Part shown: positions 42,744-54,857 of the stretch, piece by piece
How positions within the stretch are numbered: position 1 is the stretch's first letter
Layout: each line of letters begins with the position of its first letter
Origin: Roridomyces roridus
Taxonomy: Eukaryota; Basidiomycota; Agaricomycetes; Agaricales; Mycenaceae
Reading direction: 5' to 3'
Assembly: GCA_029378245.1 (NCBI GenBank)
Contig: JARKIF010000089.1
Span: forward strand, 1-64,000
Length of the DNA: 64,000 nt
Made by a program: the position numbers and the translations under genes
Notes under the pieces: generated by a model
Seen by the model: the letters and a program-made list of their open reading frames with translations, nothing else
The model's database searches: none
What the model was told of the DNA's origin: nothing

Positions 42744-44901
42744 CACAGGGGGCATCAAGCGTGGCACTTTGCCTTGTGTGCCAAGGTAGCACTTGCGTGG
42801 CACTTGGCGCGTAGTTGGCCGGAAGTTGGCATTACGTGTGAATTTCCTTTGTTCCCCGGCCTTCACAATTGGCCGGGAGCGTCGTGATATAAGGATAGAC
42901 ATTATATCTTGAGGGAGTGAGTGTCCACATAGAGGGCCTTTAATATATGTAAAAATACTGTTGATACCCTCCATGCTGTGGCCATGCTTGTTGCAGGGAA
43001 ATGGAGTGACTCCGGTGCAGGAATACCCAATGACACCACCCAACATGCTGCGAATCATGTTTTAAATTCGCTCAATGGGTTAGGAATTATTCCCAGTGAA
43101 AACCCGGTATCAGGAAATATCGCCGGGCATCAGGAAGTATAGGCCGAGCTCGTCCTGTATCGTTTCAGTATTTTTGGATTAGAAAAGTATCGCCTGGGCT
43201 CGTGTCTGCATTTTGCAAATAGCTACTAGTATGTGTAGACAAAATGGGCTCTTCGACCGAGTCATATCAAGTCCCGGAAGCGAGCGGAGTTTGAAAGACT
43301 TCTTTGCTCCACACCACCACCATGCCCCACCGTGTCCCGCCCTCCTCCTCGCGAGTCGCCGACCTCACTACCCTGGTTTTGCGCCTGTCCAAATCACTCT
43401 CTCCCCTCTCGCCTTACCGACATCTCGCTATGTCATCGTGGCCAAGCTGGAGAAGCTGGAAGAATCGCCTTTCCACACGGCTCATCGCGACGGGTTGCTT
43501 GACGAGAGTAGAGGGAATCTGTGCGTGGTGTTTTTCCCTTTCCTCTACTCCTATTGACAAGCCATCGAGGATCGGCGGTGCCGTTTACAGTCCACGCAGT
43601 TGGCTCAAGAACGAGAAGTACGTTCTTCCAGATTGTCGCTGACTTGCTCTGAGTTGCAGGCTACCCGTTGCCGTGTGTCCCTATCCTCGTTCTCCACTAC
43701 TCTTAGGCTAGATTTGGTGTCATCTCATGGCGACGGCTTGCTTGACGAGAGCAGATGGAATCACTGCATGATACGTCCCTTCTCTTTCCACCACTCCCAC
43801 CCACGGTCCGTCGAGGATAAGCCAGTGACGCCCACCACGCAGCTGCGTCAAGAAAAAGGGTACGGGCGTTCTTTCACATCATCCGTGGCTTACTCTATGT
43901 GGCAGGCTATCCGCGTCTGTGTTGTTCCTTCCTGCCTTCCGCCACTCCCTCTCTCGTTCTTGTACACGCCGCCACTTCGACCGTCGCCCGGTCCCTCACG
44001 TCATTCTCACGCCCACCACCTTCATCAACGACGGTCCAGGCTCTCGTGGACTTGAATACAACGTTGAGTTAGGTCTATCTAATTCTTCTTCGACTCGTTC
44101 TCACTGTTCCCAGCCATGCAGAAACACGCCACGGCCGACGCAGGACCTCGAGGGATGTGCCTGGTGCGTTCTCGCTGGGTCGCGCATTGGGTCTTTACTC
44201 ATACTTACCTTTCAGGTGCTTTTCCCTCAGTTGCTCATCATTTCACAGCTTTCTGTATCCGGCGCAAGGCGACGCGCGACTGCATTGCTCTCCCATTCTC
44301 CGCCTAAACTCGCAACACCACGCCTGGCGACGCCTCGACTTCTTCCCCTAACGAGATGGGGGGATATGGTGTGGAGCTTGGCGAACGCGCGGACGTGTTG
44401 CGGCGGGTGCTGCAGGGTAGCGCGGGCGGGCCTGCAGGTAGCAGATTCGTGTGGTATATAGGAATACATGCATTTTTGGCCCATCTGAGACTGTACGATA
44501 CTACGCGATACCAAAAGAAAGAACACATCATTTCTTACCCATTATTGCATCCTGTGGCATCTGGTGGTATCGTCTGGGATCGAGCTGTATAAATTTGGCC
44601 AAATGTGCAAGCCCGAGCCTGCGCGAGCCCTGCCGATACCACACGAGGATTTCATGAGCCCTCGCGATACCTGGTTTTCGCTGGGAATTATTGTCCACAG
44701 TTTAGTTGAATTATAAACAAGTTGTTCGGCGGTCAGAATCACCAAATGTGTCGGGCAAAGAAAATGGGTACATAAGCACAGATTCGAACTCACGCACATC
44801 AAAAGAGCACCTAGGCACGTGGTTTTATGTCCACGGCCCAACTGCGCGCCAAGTGCCACCTTGGCACACAAAAAAATGTGCCACGGCTGATGCCCCCTGT
44901 G
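42744..44901. mobile_element. repeat element with two nested inverted-repeat pairs
   Basis: Outer arms 42744-42820 and 44835-44901 share CACAGGGGGCATCA, GTGTGCCAAGGT and GCACTTGGCGCG in opposite orientation. Inner arms 43089-43111 and 44666-44688 match at 21 of 23 positions (ATTCCCAGTGAAAACC start). Between them lie frames with a ~235 bp imperfect tandem duplication. No transposase is recognised and the target duplication is unclear, so limits are approximate. It may be two elements, one inside the other. Confidence 0.55.
43480..43930 (+). repeat. imperfect ~235 bp tandem duplication
   Basis: CGACGGGTTGCTTGACGAGA at about 43494 and CGACGGCTTGCTTGACGAGA at about 43730 start two copies that share further blocks (TCGAGGAT, GTACG..GTTCTT, GCAGGCTA.CCG). 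Both copies keep an open frame reading DGLLDES. Confidence 0.6.
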
Positions 44902-45627
44902 ATAGTATCCATCCATCCAATATGCATGCATACAGAGGACAAGGTGAATGCAGAGACGAGCCATTGGAGGTTTGAGAGAATTTCGGTCTATGTACGCGGG
45001 CCTGAAATTACCGTCCCGCTTCAACCTACTATGTAGTGATGACGGACTTGTATTTGTAATTTGGCTGTGGTTCCTGGAAGTTTGCTTGGCCCGCGATGAA
45101 AACCGAGCAGACCGTTCTGGTAGTTATTGACACGACACCTAGATAGATCTTTAGTGAATTGAGATGCGCCATAGCATAGAGATCCGGCCTCAGAGATAGT
45201 CGTCAAATGGATCACATCTTCGAGACCGAAATCGAGAAGAATCCCAGCCTCCAGGTGAAGCATTCCAGTACGGGCGTCAGGACATTGAGTGAGAGCCGAT
45301 TCAAAGCTATCAGAGGGAAGAACAATCAAGAGCCAGAAAAACAAGCGATATCGAAAATTGCCACATGTGGTGTGAAGCAAAGAGGGATGCCGGCAATCAC
45401 GATGTGATCCGGAAGCACAGCCTGTCGCCGACCTTGCTGCCTCGGAGTGCCTCCTGACTCCTTGACCTTGACCGCAATGAGTGGGAACTTCCACAAGCTG
45501 CTGTGCGCCCCCAAATCGCGAGACCTGGCAGAAATTCCGGGGGTGCGCGCAGCTTGATGGATTACACGGCGGCCTGCGCCGCAGCCGGCCGAAGCAGTGG
45601 CTACACGTGCTTCTCACTCAAGCCGCC
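44902..45627. other. region without a supported gene
   Basis: Minus-strand frame 45021-45617 and an overlapping one reading IAGIPLCFTPHVAIFDIACF hint at a membrane helix but show no family. The promoter of the oxidoreductase gene should lie at the right end. Confidence 0.35.
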
Positions 45628-45748
45628 ATGTTCTCCGTTCTGCGTGTCCCACTGCTAGCCTCCTGGCTAGGCTCGTTCTTTTCCGACCCGCGTACTTGCA
45701 AAGTCATCCCTCAAGACACATCCTGGCCATCCGATACCGACTGGCGCA

Positions 45749-47519
45749 CATCAGGAAAACCCTCCCTGAGAATTGGATGAAACTGTCACGACAAGACTTG
45801 TTTCATGCGTCCAACAGCGGTAAGATGCTGTGGATTGGGTAGTGCGCTACTAAAGCTCGTAAAATGAACTGAATAAAAGTCTAGGAGAGGGTACAGAATA
45901 CGACGACTAGCTACTGCTTTTATACTATGAGGAATAGATCTACGATGCTACACTAATTGTCCTGGCTTCCGACATGCACTATTGTCCTGCACCGTTGTCG
46001 TCTCCTATTGTCATGTCTACACCGTGTTCATCATAGAAGCCTGTCATGATCTGACAGTTCACTGATCGAAAACTCCTTCCCTCATCCACGCTGTCGTTCA
46101 TAAATATGAAACTGTCCCACGTCTTTAAATAATGTCTTCCTCGGCTTCTTCCTCAATCCGATCGAGACGGGGTTCCCAGGACTTTAGCGCTGTACGGCGC
46201 CAATGCTTATCTGGTTTGTTTGGCGTTGTCACGTGCGCAAATAGATCAGCGCGTGACAGAAACTTGTTGAAACCTTTTTTTGGCGGGAGATAATTTTCGA
46301 AAGTTTTGCACACTTTTTGGTAATGTTCAAACAAAGTTCAAATTGCATGAAAGGCGGCAACCTTGGAAGTCACAAGTTGTTATTGGGGTGTTGGTCACGG
46401 AAAATCGAATACCCACTACACAGCAGTCATTTGTGCATCCTCGCGACATTGAGAAGGCAATCATTTGCCGAGCAGCCATTGACGCGGGAATGTCAAAGAT
46501 TATCGTACAATGTTGAAACTTTTAGAAACCTAGGCGGGCGCCCGTCATGCAACGGTCAAAGATATCTCCAAGTCCATTGCCGAGCCGCTTGGTTTCCGCA
46601 TCCGTTGTTCCGACAATGTCCGACAGGCGGCGTTAGATGTCCGACGTGCACACGTGTGCATGTTGATGGATGATCTGAGGGTAACATAAATACGTGCGCG
46701 GATATCAAACGCCTCTTGTTTCCTCCCACCATATTCTCTCTTCCCCCTCCCCTTGACCTCCCTCCCTCCGACCCATTCTGCCTGTGGTGAATCCCCGGTG
46801 CGCTCTCTTTGGGTCTCATCCTGCTGAGTCCCGGCTTGATTCGGAATCTGGGTGCTTCGCGTCTCATCTTTTCTCCTCAATAGTGTGGCTGACTTGCATG
46901 CATGCGGCTCCTTTCCAGATCCCAATCCTCCCTCTCTCCTCCCCCTCCCCCTCCTTTCCAATTCCACCCCCGGGTGCGGTGGCCTGTCCCCTTGACAACC
47001 GCATGCATTTTCGGTCTCGCTAACGTACGTTCATCACCGCTCACCACATGGCCTATCCGGCTAATCTTATTGGCAGATATGCTGTTGTCCTGCCGCCGCT
47101 CACCGTCCCTGTAATGTGCTCCGCCGGTGTGTAACCCCGCCGCTGCTGTTTTTCACATTTCTCACGCGCTTCCGCTCTAGACTGCGCCGTGTATTTTATG
47201 ATGGACGAGCTTGAGCACGAGGTTTGGGTGCCGGGGGCTCTATGTTCTCAGTATTACTACACCATGTATCTTTATGTAGCCTTCAATACATTTCTTCCTT
47301 TACCTTCATGTCATGTCTGGTCTGAGTCTGGAGTGCATTGAAATGAGAAAAAGTAACTGCTATTCTGTTGTAACCCACGGGAAATGTTAAGAAACTACTT
47401 GCACATAATTTTGGCAAGAAGATAATATGCAACATCTTTGCAAGTTTACGCAACTCGCGATAATTGTTGAAACTATTTCAAAAGGTTTCAACAATTTGCG
47501 CGGGAGGCTTTTCCTGATG
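45749..47519. mobile_element. 1.77 kb insertion element, first in the oxidoreductase gene
   Basis: Ends are inverted repeats CATCAGGAAAACCCTCCC (left) and, read inward from the right, CATCAGGAAAAGCCTCCC. Flanks show a CA dinucleotide on both sides (45747-45748, 47520-47521). Removal leaves DWRSFNDSVGGRL, the spacing expected for the family. No transposase is encoded. A hairpin lies 23 bp from the right end. Helitron-like reading (TC start, CTGA end, A/T target) is the alternative. Confidence 0.7.
47462..47496. repeat. 12 bp hairpin near the right end of the 1.77 kb element
   Basis: AATTGTTGAAAC and GTTTCAACAATT, perfectly complementary arms with an 11 nt loop. The words TTGTTGAAACC and GTTGAAACTTTTAGAAACC recur at 46264 and 46513 within the same element. 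Confidence 0.75.
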
Positions 47520-48483
47520 CAGCTTCAATGACTCGGTCGGCGGCCGTCTCATCAAGACGATTCCCATCGCCCAGGCTTGCCATCTACCAAACTACGACGA
47601 AGAGAAATGCGCTGAGGTCAGGGAGAACTGGCATGCGTCTACTTTCCAGCTGAGTGCCTCGTGTACTGGTCTAAGACTCGGATCTCGTGCTAACACCAAT
47701 ATGCAGTGCGAAGAGCTCCTCGTCCATGATGACGCCATTCTTTGCGAATCTCAGCTGTGACCCGTTCACCCAGCCAGAAGATCGCTGCATCACAGGGACT
47801 TATGTGCAGTATGCGGTCAACGTCTCGCGGCCGACGCACATCCAGAAAACACTTGCCTTTGTCAAGAAGCACAATATCCGGTTTGTCGTGCGGAATACGG
47901 GGCACGAGTGAGTGTATCAAGTATTCTTCTGGAAAGCACCTGAGGAGGCTGTAGCTATATGGGCAAATCGACGGGCGCCAACGCGTTATCGATCTGGACG
48001 CACTTCCTCACAGAGACCAAGTGAATAGACGACTTCGTGTCGCCATCCTATCGAGGACCGGCGGTCCAAGCTCAAGCCGGCGTCATAGCTGATATGCTGT
48101 ACGAGCTCGCAGACTCCAAGGGATATGCGGTCGTCGGCGGAGAATGCCCGGTGTGTGAATTCGACTCGTCCTATCCAACCTAACTTTGTCACAGTCCGTT
48201 GGAATCGCTGGCGGATACACGCAAGGCGGCGGGCACTCTATGCTGAGCTCTGTTCACGGACTGGCGGCGGACCAGACTCTCTCGTTCGAAGTGATAACCA
48301 CAGAGGGTAAATTTCTCGTAGCCTCGCCGACGGAGAACAGCGACCTCTACTGGGCACTCAGCGGAGGGGTGCGTACACCCACTCCCTAAATCTTTTCATC
48401 GTCGATCTAACCGGTCTGGAAGGGCGGCATGACCATAAAAGTTCACAAAGACACCCCCATCAGCGTAGCCACCGTCACCTTCT

Positions 48484-51416
48484 CACCTAGTGCACCTCCG
48501 GATTGCTGACTAATGGACCTCGATGGTCCCATTAGATGTTGGTTTGATGGGGCCTTAGAGGTCCATGGCGGAGGTATGTAATGGCAGCAATGGCTCAGGG
48601 GGGCTATTTTGGGCTACATCCGACAGCCATCGGAGCCTCCGCCGGCAGCCGCAGAGACCGTCGCCGCCGGCGGGACCATTGTCCAGGCCTGCCCTTGGGT
48701 TACAGAGCGTGTTGTGCACCTCTGTTTCAGAAGCATTGGCTCGGGGGCAGTGGGAAGAAGGCAAGAGGATGGTTTTGGCGTGCGCTAGGTCCTTCACCTG
48801 CGAGCGGGTTAGCGTGCAGGCCGTAAATCGGGATTGGGGTCGCTATCCACGCCGCGCCGCGCACTCATTAGGGTCAGGCGCTGTATTGGACAAGGCGGGA
48901 GGGCATGCCATGGAACACAGATTTCGATGTGCGGCGGCGGGACCTCTGCAGCCTCCGCTCGCAGGGCCCTGGTTCCAGCTGCGAGCGGAGGCTGCAGAGG
49001 TCCTGGTTACCAGGGTTATACTTAATATCCACCATGCATTTGTACTCGTGAGGAGCGTATTATGTACTGCATAGGCCATGGAACGACCGCAGGGGCACGG
49101 TTTGAGCAGGAAATAGCACCTTAGTATTGTGCTGGTTGAAGGAATGCTGATACGTCGGGCCATGGGCTTTCCACTTGATGTGGGGGGTTGTAGATGCGCG
49201 GAGATGTCAATGAGGCAAGCTGTAGCTCAGCGCCGAGTTGAGAGTTAGAGCCCTGAGCAGCAGCCTACGCACCTTCGCCTCTGCCATCGGCACCTCCGCC
49301 ACCTCCAACATATGTAACAGCGCCTTATACTTAGATCTAAGAGTCTCAGTGAATTGAATTCCAGAGGGTCTACCATAGATATCTTGCAGGCATGTTGACA
49401 AACTCAGACTGGATCACAAGTGGACTGAGTGGGAGTGGCAAACTTGAAGCGAGCGGAGGTGGCGATGGTGGCGGGTGCAAAGTTCAACCAATGGTTGATC
49501 ATCAACTCCTCATATGTTCCTGCACCACCACCATGTCCTTTTAGCACAAATAGAGTAATTTCTCGTCTATTACCGGCTCCTGGCCATACTCTAGCTCATG
49601 GAGATCCATTTTATAGATATTACCAAGAAACAAGAAAATCTCTAACCTTCGGGTGCTCTGCCAATGCGCTTGAACTCGCTCGTGACGCTGAATTCCAGCA
49701 TTCAAAGACCCCTAGAGGATCCTGTGTCAAATTGGGAGCCAAGAATCCGCATTTTCGCACATTTTGGAGATTTGTATAATTGGCGGAGGTATGTTTTGTT
49801 CAAGCTCTCCCGGAGCACAGAACAAGCTAGGATGGAATTTCTGCATTCAAAGAGATGAATGGATTGTACATGAGCGAAATTGGAGGAGCAAAAAATATTT
49901 CTGGGATTGTATAATACAGCTAGAGTGCTTGAACACAAAATGCAACTGCGAACTAGTGGGCTTCCCGGTTCAAAGACCACATTTCACCAATATAACAAGA
50001 AACAGCCCTTGTAATTAACCAGGCAACCCCGGGCGGCCTACCTGGTGTTATCGTAGCTTGTTCCGAGGTCAAATGCCTTCGAGAAGCATCTTATCGAGAG
50101 AAATCAAGATGATCCTTGTTTTATTCACCTGCTGATTGGCTGATCAAAGATCTGCGAGAAGGGGTCCGATGCTGTGTGATTGACAGCGCTGCCTTCTCTT
50201 CACCACCACCACCACCGCCCGAGGTCACCTGGAATCCAATCCACATGGCCATGAATTTCATATCCCATTCATCCTCGATCTTGCCTTGCAGTAGACTGTC
50301 TCTCAACTTCCCCTAACCTCCGCCAATGATCATGATTCCCAACACCTCTGGTCCTCTGCCACTCCGCCTCCGGCCCTCCGCCGCGCCGGATTGAACTCCG
50401 GAGCCTATCCTTTGATTATTTCTGCACGATGTTCCTGCAGACCAGTACACCCTGTCACCAAGTTGCCTTGTCTCAGACTCTCAGATTTGCCAGTGCCACG
50501 AATGTTCACACTTCGAAGGCAGGCTGTGCGCGGAGGTGGCGGAGGTATGTGAATCATGGTGAGCATTTGCGATCTGGTGCATTTCAAAGATTCGCTGACA
50601 TCCATTCTATGCAGGAGCTAATCCAGAAGTAGCTGAACGATGTAACCGAAACTACTTACCAGTCAATGACATTGTGTACCGTGGACGCAATTCCTTGCTA
50701 CCAGTGCGACCGCCCTGGTTTCGCCTTTGCCTTTGCCCATTCAGACTCCGACCCAACGCCTGTACACCAACCCACTATTGAGCTTCAGGCTACCTCCGCT
50801 TGTGGGCGGAGGTTCCACTGTAGGTTAAAACTGCCCTCCTGCTGCCCTGGCACTACTGCAGCACCAGACCCACCTCTCACAAGTACGTGTATACGGGGCA
50901 TACTTGCAGTTTCAACACCGGTTTGAATGCTACCTCTCACTCGCGGGCGGAGGTCGGGCCACAGATAAAAAGACTGTGTTCCCCCGCCCTCCTGCCATCT
51001 CCAATACAACACCCGACTTACATTTAACAAGTCCACCCCGGGAGTACACAGTGATCGCCAATTTCGGCCTGCATGTCACCCCACTCGCAGGCGGAGGTCC
51101 TGCTAAACCACGCCTCCCAGCTGCCTATCGCTCTCTTCCCGCTACACCCAAGCTACAGCCGAGTCGCTGTGTGCGTTGCATATGCGTACAATGCACATTA
51201 ACCCCTAGGGCAGGCCTAGGTGATGCTCCTGCCCCCGGCAGCGATACCTGCGGCGCCTAGCGGAGGCTCAGTGGGTGTCGGATGAAGCCCGAAATAGCTA
51301 CCTGCGCCATAGCCGCCGTTACATACCTCCGCCGGGGACCTCCAAGGCCCCATCAAAGCAACACATAATGGGACCATCGAGGTCCATTAGTCAGCAATCC
51401 GGAGGTACACTAGGTG
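48484..51416. mobile_element. 2.93 kb non-autonomous hAT element, second in the oxidoreductase gene
   Basis: Perfect 8 bp target duplication CACCTTCT (48476-48483 and 51417-51424). Terminal inverted repeats start CACCTAGTG at both ends and stay alike for about 200 bp (for example CTCCGGATTGCTGACTAATG). The 8 bp duplication and CA-start termini are hAT features. No transposase frame was found. The interior is studded with GGCGGAGGT words and holds a 24 bp perfect palindrome at 48941-49002. Confidence 0.88.
48941..49002. repeat. 24 bp perfect inverted repeat with 14 nt loop
   Basis: GACCTCTGCAGCCTCCGCTC (start of arm 1, 48941) is mirrored by arm 2 at 48979-49002. Would form a very stable GC-rich hairpin inside the hAT element. 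Confidence 0.8.
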
Positions 51417-51567
51417 CACCTTCTCCGCTGCCGGCCTATCTCCAGAGGTATATTGGGCCGGAATCAACGCGTACCACCTCAACACACCCACGTTCACCGC
51501 AGCAGGGGGCTTCGCTCTATCGACATACACAGCAGAGTCCTTCCGCCTCGGACCACTCGCTTGGCCA

Positions 51568-52013
51568 CAAGGGGGCATCGGGATCGAAATTTCGTACCGG
51601 GGGAGGGGGGGGGGGGGTCCCGAGAGGGCTGGAAAAAATTTTCTATATGTATATTAGTAAATGTGTTTTGGAGCATATTGGACACTCTTGATTGAAATTT
51701 CCAAATCGGGACTGATATATTACATAATACAGCTGCCAGTCTCATCGACTCTCACAAGACATTGCCACAGACAACAAGTGTATCATTGCTCAAGTACACA
51801 TGAGATGGGTCTAATGGACACTGGGGTCCTCTAATAAGTTTGTAATACATATTTTTCCTATGGCTGGGAACCACGGATGGCTTGGACCGCCGGTAAATCA
51901 CATGACCGTGGGAATGATCTACCTTATATAGGAGGGGAGGGGGGGGGGTCCAGCCAGGGTCGAGAAAAACTTTTCGACCCTATATCCGAAATTCGGATCC
52001 CGATGCCCCCTTG
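51568..52013. mobile_element. 446 bp hAT-type MITE, third in the oxidoreductase gene
   Basis: Perfect 8 bp target duplication CTTGGCCA (51560-51567 and 52014-52021) and terminal inverted repeats CAAGGGGGCATCGGGATC identical for 18 bp. Contains G-runs (51599-51617 and 51930-51950) and a GGGTCGA..TCGACCC palindrome. Too short to code for a transposase. Confidence 0.9.
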
Positions 52014-52784
52014 CTTGGCCAGACCTCCTCCCAGTCAGCGCAATCCTACTTCTCCAACCCTTCTTAACATCCCTCGACGCGCTCGGTATATCCTATGAGA
52101 CCTCCCTCGTAGTACGCCCCAGCTTCCTCAACGCCTCCCGCAGCGTAGCGACGACCGCCGACTATACCGTCGGGACGTGGCACTTTGGCGGGCGTCTCCT
52201 CCCGCGGTCCCTCTGGTCCAAGGCGGATTCGTTTTCCCAGATGAAGCGGGTGATACGGGATATCGTTGAGGATGGCGGGATCACTTTCGATGTTGCGATG
52301 CGTGCGAGGAGGGTGGAGGGGAGTCCGGAGAATGCTGTTCTTCCTGCGTGGAGGGAGGCTGAGCGATTGTTTATTCCGATGTTGTGCGTTCTCAACTCTC
52401 AAAGTCAAGTATCTCACTAACAAGCTATTTAAACGCAGATTCTGGGACGACAACGCGAGCTGGGACGAAATCCTTCAGACGCGCGACAAGATAACATACA
52501 AGTTTGGAGACCCGCTGCGCGAGTTGACGCCGGGCGGGGGTGCGTATCTTAACGAGGTGCGTCTCTCACTCATTCACTCACTCGTCTACCATCGCTCACG
52601 GGAGATGCAGGCCGATACATCCGACCCGGACTGGAAGACCGCGTTTTACGGCGAGAATTATGCGCGTCTCCTCGCCGTAAAGGACCGCTACGATCCGGGG
52701 CAGCTTTTGTATGGGTCGACTGCTGTTGGTGGGGATCGGTGGGTGGAGGAGGAGGGTGGGAGGTTGTGTCCAGTTGCGGTGTGA

Positions 52785-53190
52785 GTTTGAATCTTCTGGT
52801 TCTCAAACACGAAAAGAAACATGGGCACACTGTGGAATTCAAGGAAATCTGAATGGCGTGTGTCGAATGCATTGAAGCCTAGGTACTTACAAGGCTATGT
52901 GACTTCAGCCGCAAACTGGGGATGCTCGCAGAATTCTAGTGCCCCGGCAGGTATCCTCTGGGTCTTGGTCTCCCATATTGGCAACATTGCTGCTGAGCTT
53001 CGTGATTCGTCAATTCTCATCTAATTGAAACTTCCAAGTTCAAAATACGCAACCACTCTAGCCGCTGAATATGTGTTTCTTTCAGTGGACATCGCACCGA
53101 CTCCTAACCTGCGTGCGAGTACACATGGTGCTCGAGTTCACAATTCGCTGAACCTCAATTCCCCGAGCTCTCTGCGTGCTCGTTTGGTCA
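52785..53190. other. intergenic region
   Basis: Converging 3' ends of the oxidoreductase and the second DUF6534 gene. No gene seen. Confidence 0.5.
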
Positions 53191-54422
53191 TCACGTCCCC
53201 CGACAACAACAGCCCGCGCATTCAACAATACCTGCCCGCCATTCCATTAGCTCGCCGCTTTGAGTTCTCGGTTTCCAACGTACCAGTAGGCTGTTGGAGT
53301 ACAACTTGCCGAGGGTCCAAGCCCCAGTACTGTAATACATGTGCGTCGGGAATGCGAAAATAATGAACATCTGTGAGACAGCCACGAGGGCTTCGGCATG
53401 CGTGAGCGGGGGAATATCGCAGGCGAGGTATACTTGCCTGTAAGTGTCCCAGTGCCGATGGTCGCGCGGACAATGGCCGCCAGTCTATTCTTCATATGCG
53501 TGGACACAGGGGTTTCACGACGGAGCTACAGGTATCCCCAGCTGAATGTCGAGAGGAGGAAGTGCACGACTCACGTAGAAGATCATAGTCCCTGCAATCA
53601 AGACATCACAGCCAGCGCTGCCGACCAGGCACAGCTAAACCAGGGATCCAGGTATGCATGTACGTGACAGCGAATGTTCTTACAACGAGTGTAACTGGGA
53701 AGTAGGCGGGACGGTCTGCGTGGCCAGTTCGTGTGAGTATGATGCCTTCCGCTACCGCGGCGGCGAATTGTAGAAGAGCCAGCTGTGGAACCAATCAGCT
53801 GGCAAACGGCAGAAATTTGGAATCTAGCTCGCACCCAGGTGATCGTCGCACTGACGATCCTGGAACCTGAAAAAGAATAAAGCCGAAAAGCATAGAATAT
53901 CTGGACGATGGCAGCGATAAGTCCGGACACGAGTAAAATGGCGAGGGTGATCCACGACTGGAGGATCTTGCGGTAAATATCCAGATTGCCGTCACCGAAC
54001 CCGAAGTCACCGTAACTGTTACAATAGATCAACGAGGGAACCGAATCGAGCCCAAGACGAACGCAGAATAAGCCATGAGTCCTGTGTGGAAAAGCTCCAA
54101 ACACAATACGGCATATGCAGTGGCCTTGGTGACACTTCGGTCCTTGGGGAATGTGCAGTAGTAATAGTCTGGCGTTTTGTTTTGAGAATTCAGCGAAGTT
54201 TGGCAACCCACTGCGCTCGATTATACTCACAGACTTGAACGATTAAGGATCCCATCAGGCCAGAGTTCATGAACATCCCCAGGAGCTGTAAAACGGTCCT
54301 CGCACAGTTCCTGGTAGGACGGTGAACCCACCCTCGGAGTCGTTCTGGTGGAGTCAAGGTGAATTCTCAGAGACAGCCGGGACATACAGTTCTGCAATAT
54401 CCGGGGGTATGGAAGCGGTCAT
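53191..54422 (-). CDS. second DUF6534-type membrane protein
   Basis: Minus strand, multi-exon. It starts MTASIPPDIAELY at 54422; a ~96 bp intron follows, then LLGMFMNSGLMGSLIVQ (helix 1). The next pieces are YYYYCTFPKDRSVTKATAYA, LCLELFHTGLMAYSAFVLG, SYGDFGFGDGNLDIY, LAILLVSGLIAAIVQIFYAF, RLYSFSGSRIVSATITW, LALLQFAAAVAEGIILTR, WFSCAWSAALAVM and a C-terminal FIIFAFPTHMYYSTGAW, LGKLYSNSLLVRW. The order and the KLYSNSL end match the DUF6534 family, like the gene at 24726. Exact splice sites were not all fixed, and the stop near 53191 is provisional. Confidence 0.75.
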
Positions 54423-54850
54423 TAGAGAGGAGGGTTTAAAGCGAGCGTTCTTGGATGGCGCCACTTACATATACTCTCGGCTGCAGGTGGCACGCGGTGG
54501 CGCGCCCGAATTGCCGAATTCCCTGTCGTCAGGGTCGGACAGGGACGGTGGTTGACTTTGAAACCCTAGGCGGCGCTATGAATAGACATATTGACTCCTG
54601 TCGCGCGGACTCGCTGAATGTTCAAGCGGCGGCGACTATGTGCCAGGGAATTGTCCATGCACGAGGCTTCATTGTTCAATGCGGAGATAGCCTGAAGCAC
54701 TTTGTGGACCCTACCGTCTCCGGTCACTGAAAGAGACGTCTAGGGACACGTCTTAGATGGGAAAACGACCACCAATTGCCCCAGAGTGTTGCGGTGGGCC
54801 GGTGGCCCAATTCCTCCGCCGGGTGTTCCTGGGTCTCACTCGGGTGCATA
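54423..54850. other. intergenic region
   Basis: Promoter side of the DUF6534 gene; no frame with recognisable content. Confidence 0.4.
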
Positions 54851-54857
54851 GTCGAGG

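Larger units (their letters stand above)
45628..52784 (+). pseudogene. secreted FAD-linked (BBE-type) oxidoreductase broken by three transposons
   Basis: Exon pieces: 45628-45748, 47522-47648, 47707-47907, 47955-48150, 48195-48368, 48423-48483, 51425-51567, 52022-52383, 52439-52556, 52611-52784; with the inserts removed all phases agree. It begins with a signal peptide (MFSVLRVPLLASWLGSFF), then CKVIPQDTSWPSDTDW, SVGGRLIKTIP, and the FAD-binding core with the flavin-linking His (RNTGHDYMGKSTG) and Cys (VVGGECP, AGGYTQGGGHS). It ends with the berberine-bridge C-terminal domain (DRYDPGQLLYGSTAVGGDRW). Such enzymes oxidise sugars or secondary metabolites. Besides the inserts there is an in-frame TGA at 48022-48024, and the 47649-47706 intron uses a GC donor. 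The gene is dead in this copy. Confidence 0.9.

Noticed and set aside
43213..44461. Plus-strand frames as a host gene
   Set aside because: They lie inside an inverted-repeat element and share an internal duplication; no family or consistent splicing could be found.
48484..51416. Protein-coding genes inside the 2.9 kb hAT element
   Set aside because: Several frames exceed 80 codons but none shows transposase or other motifs, and the inverted-repeat arms create mirrored frames.
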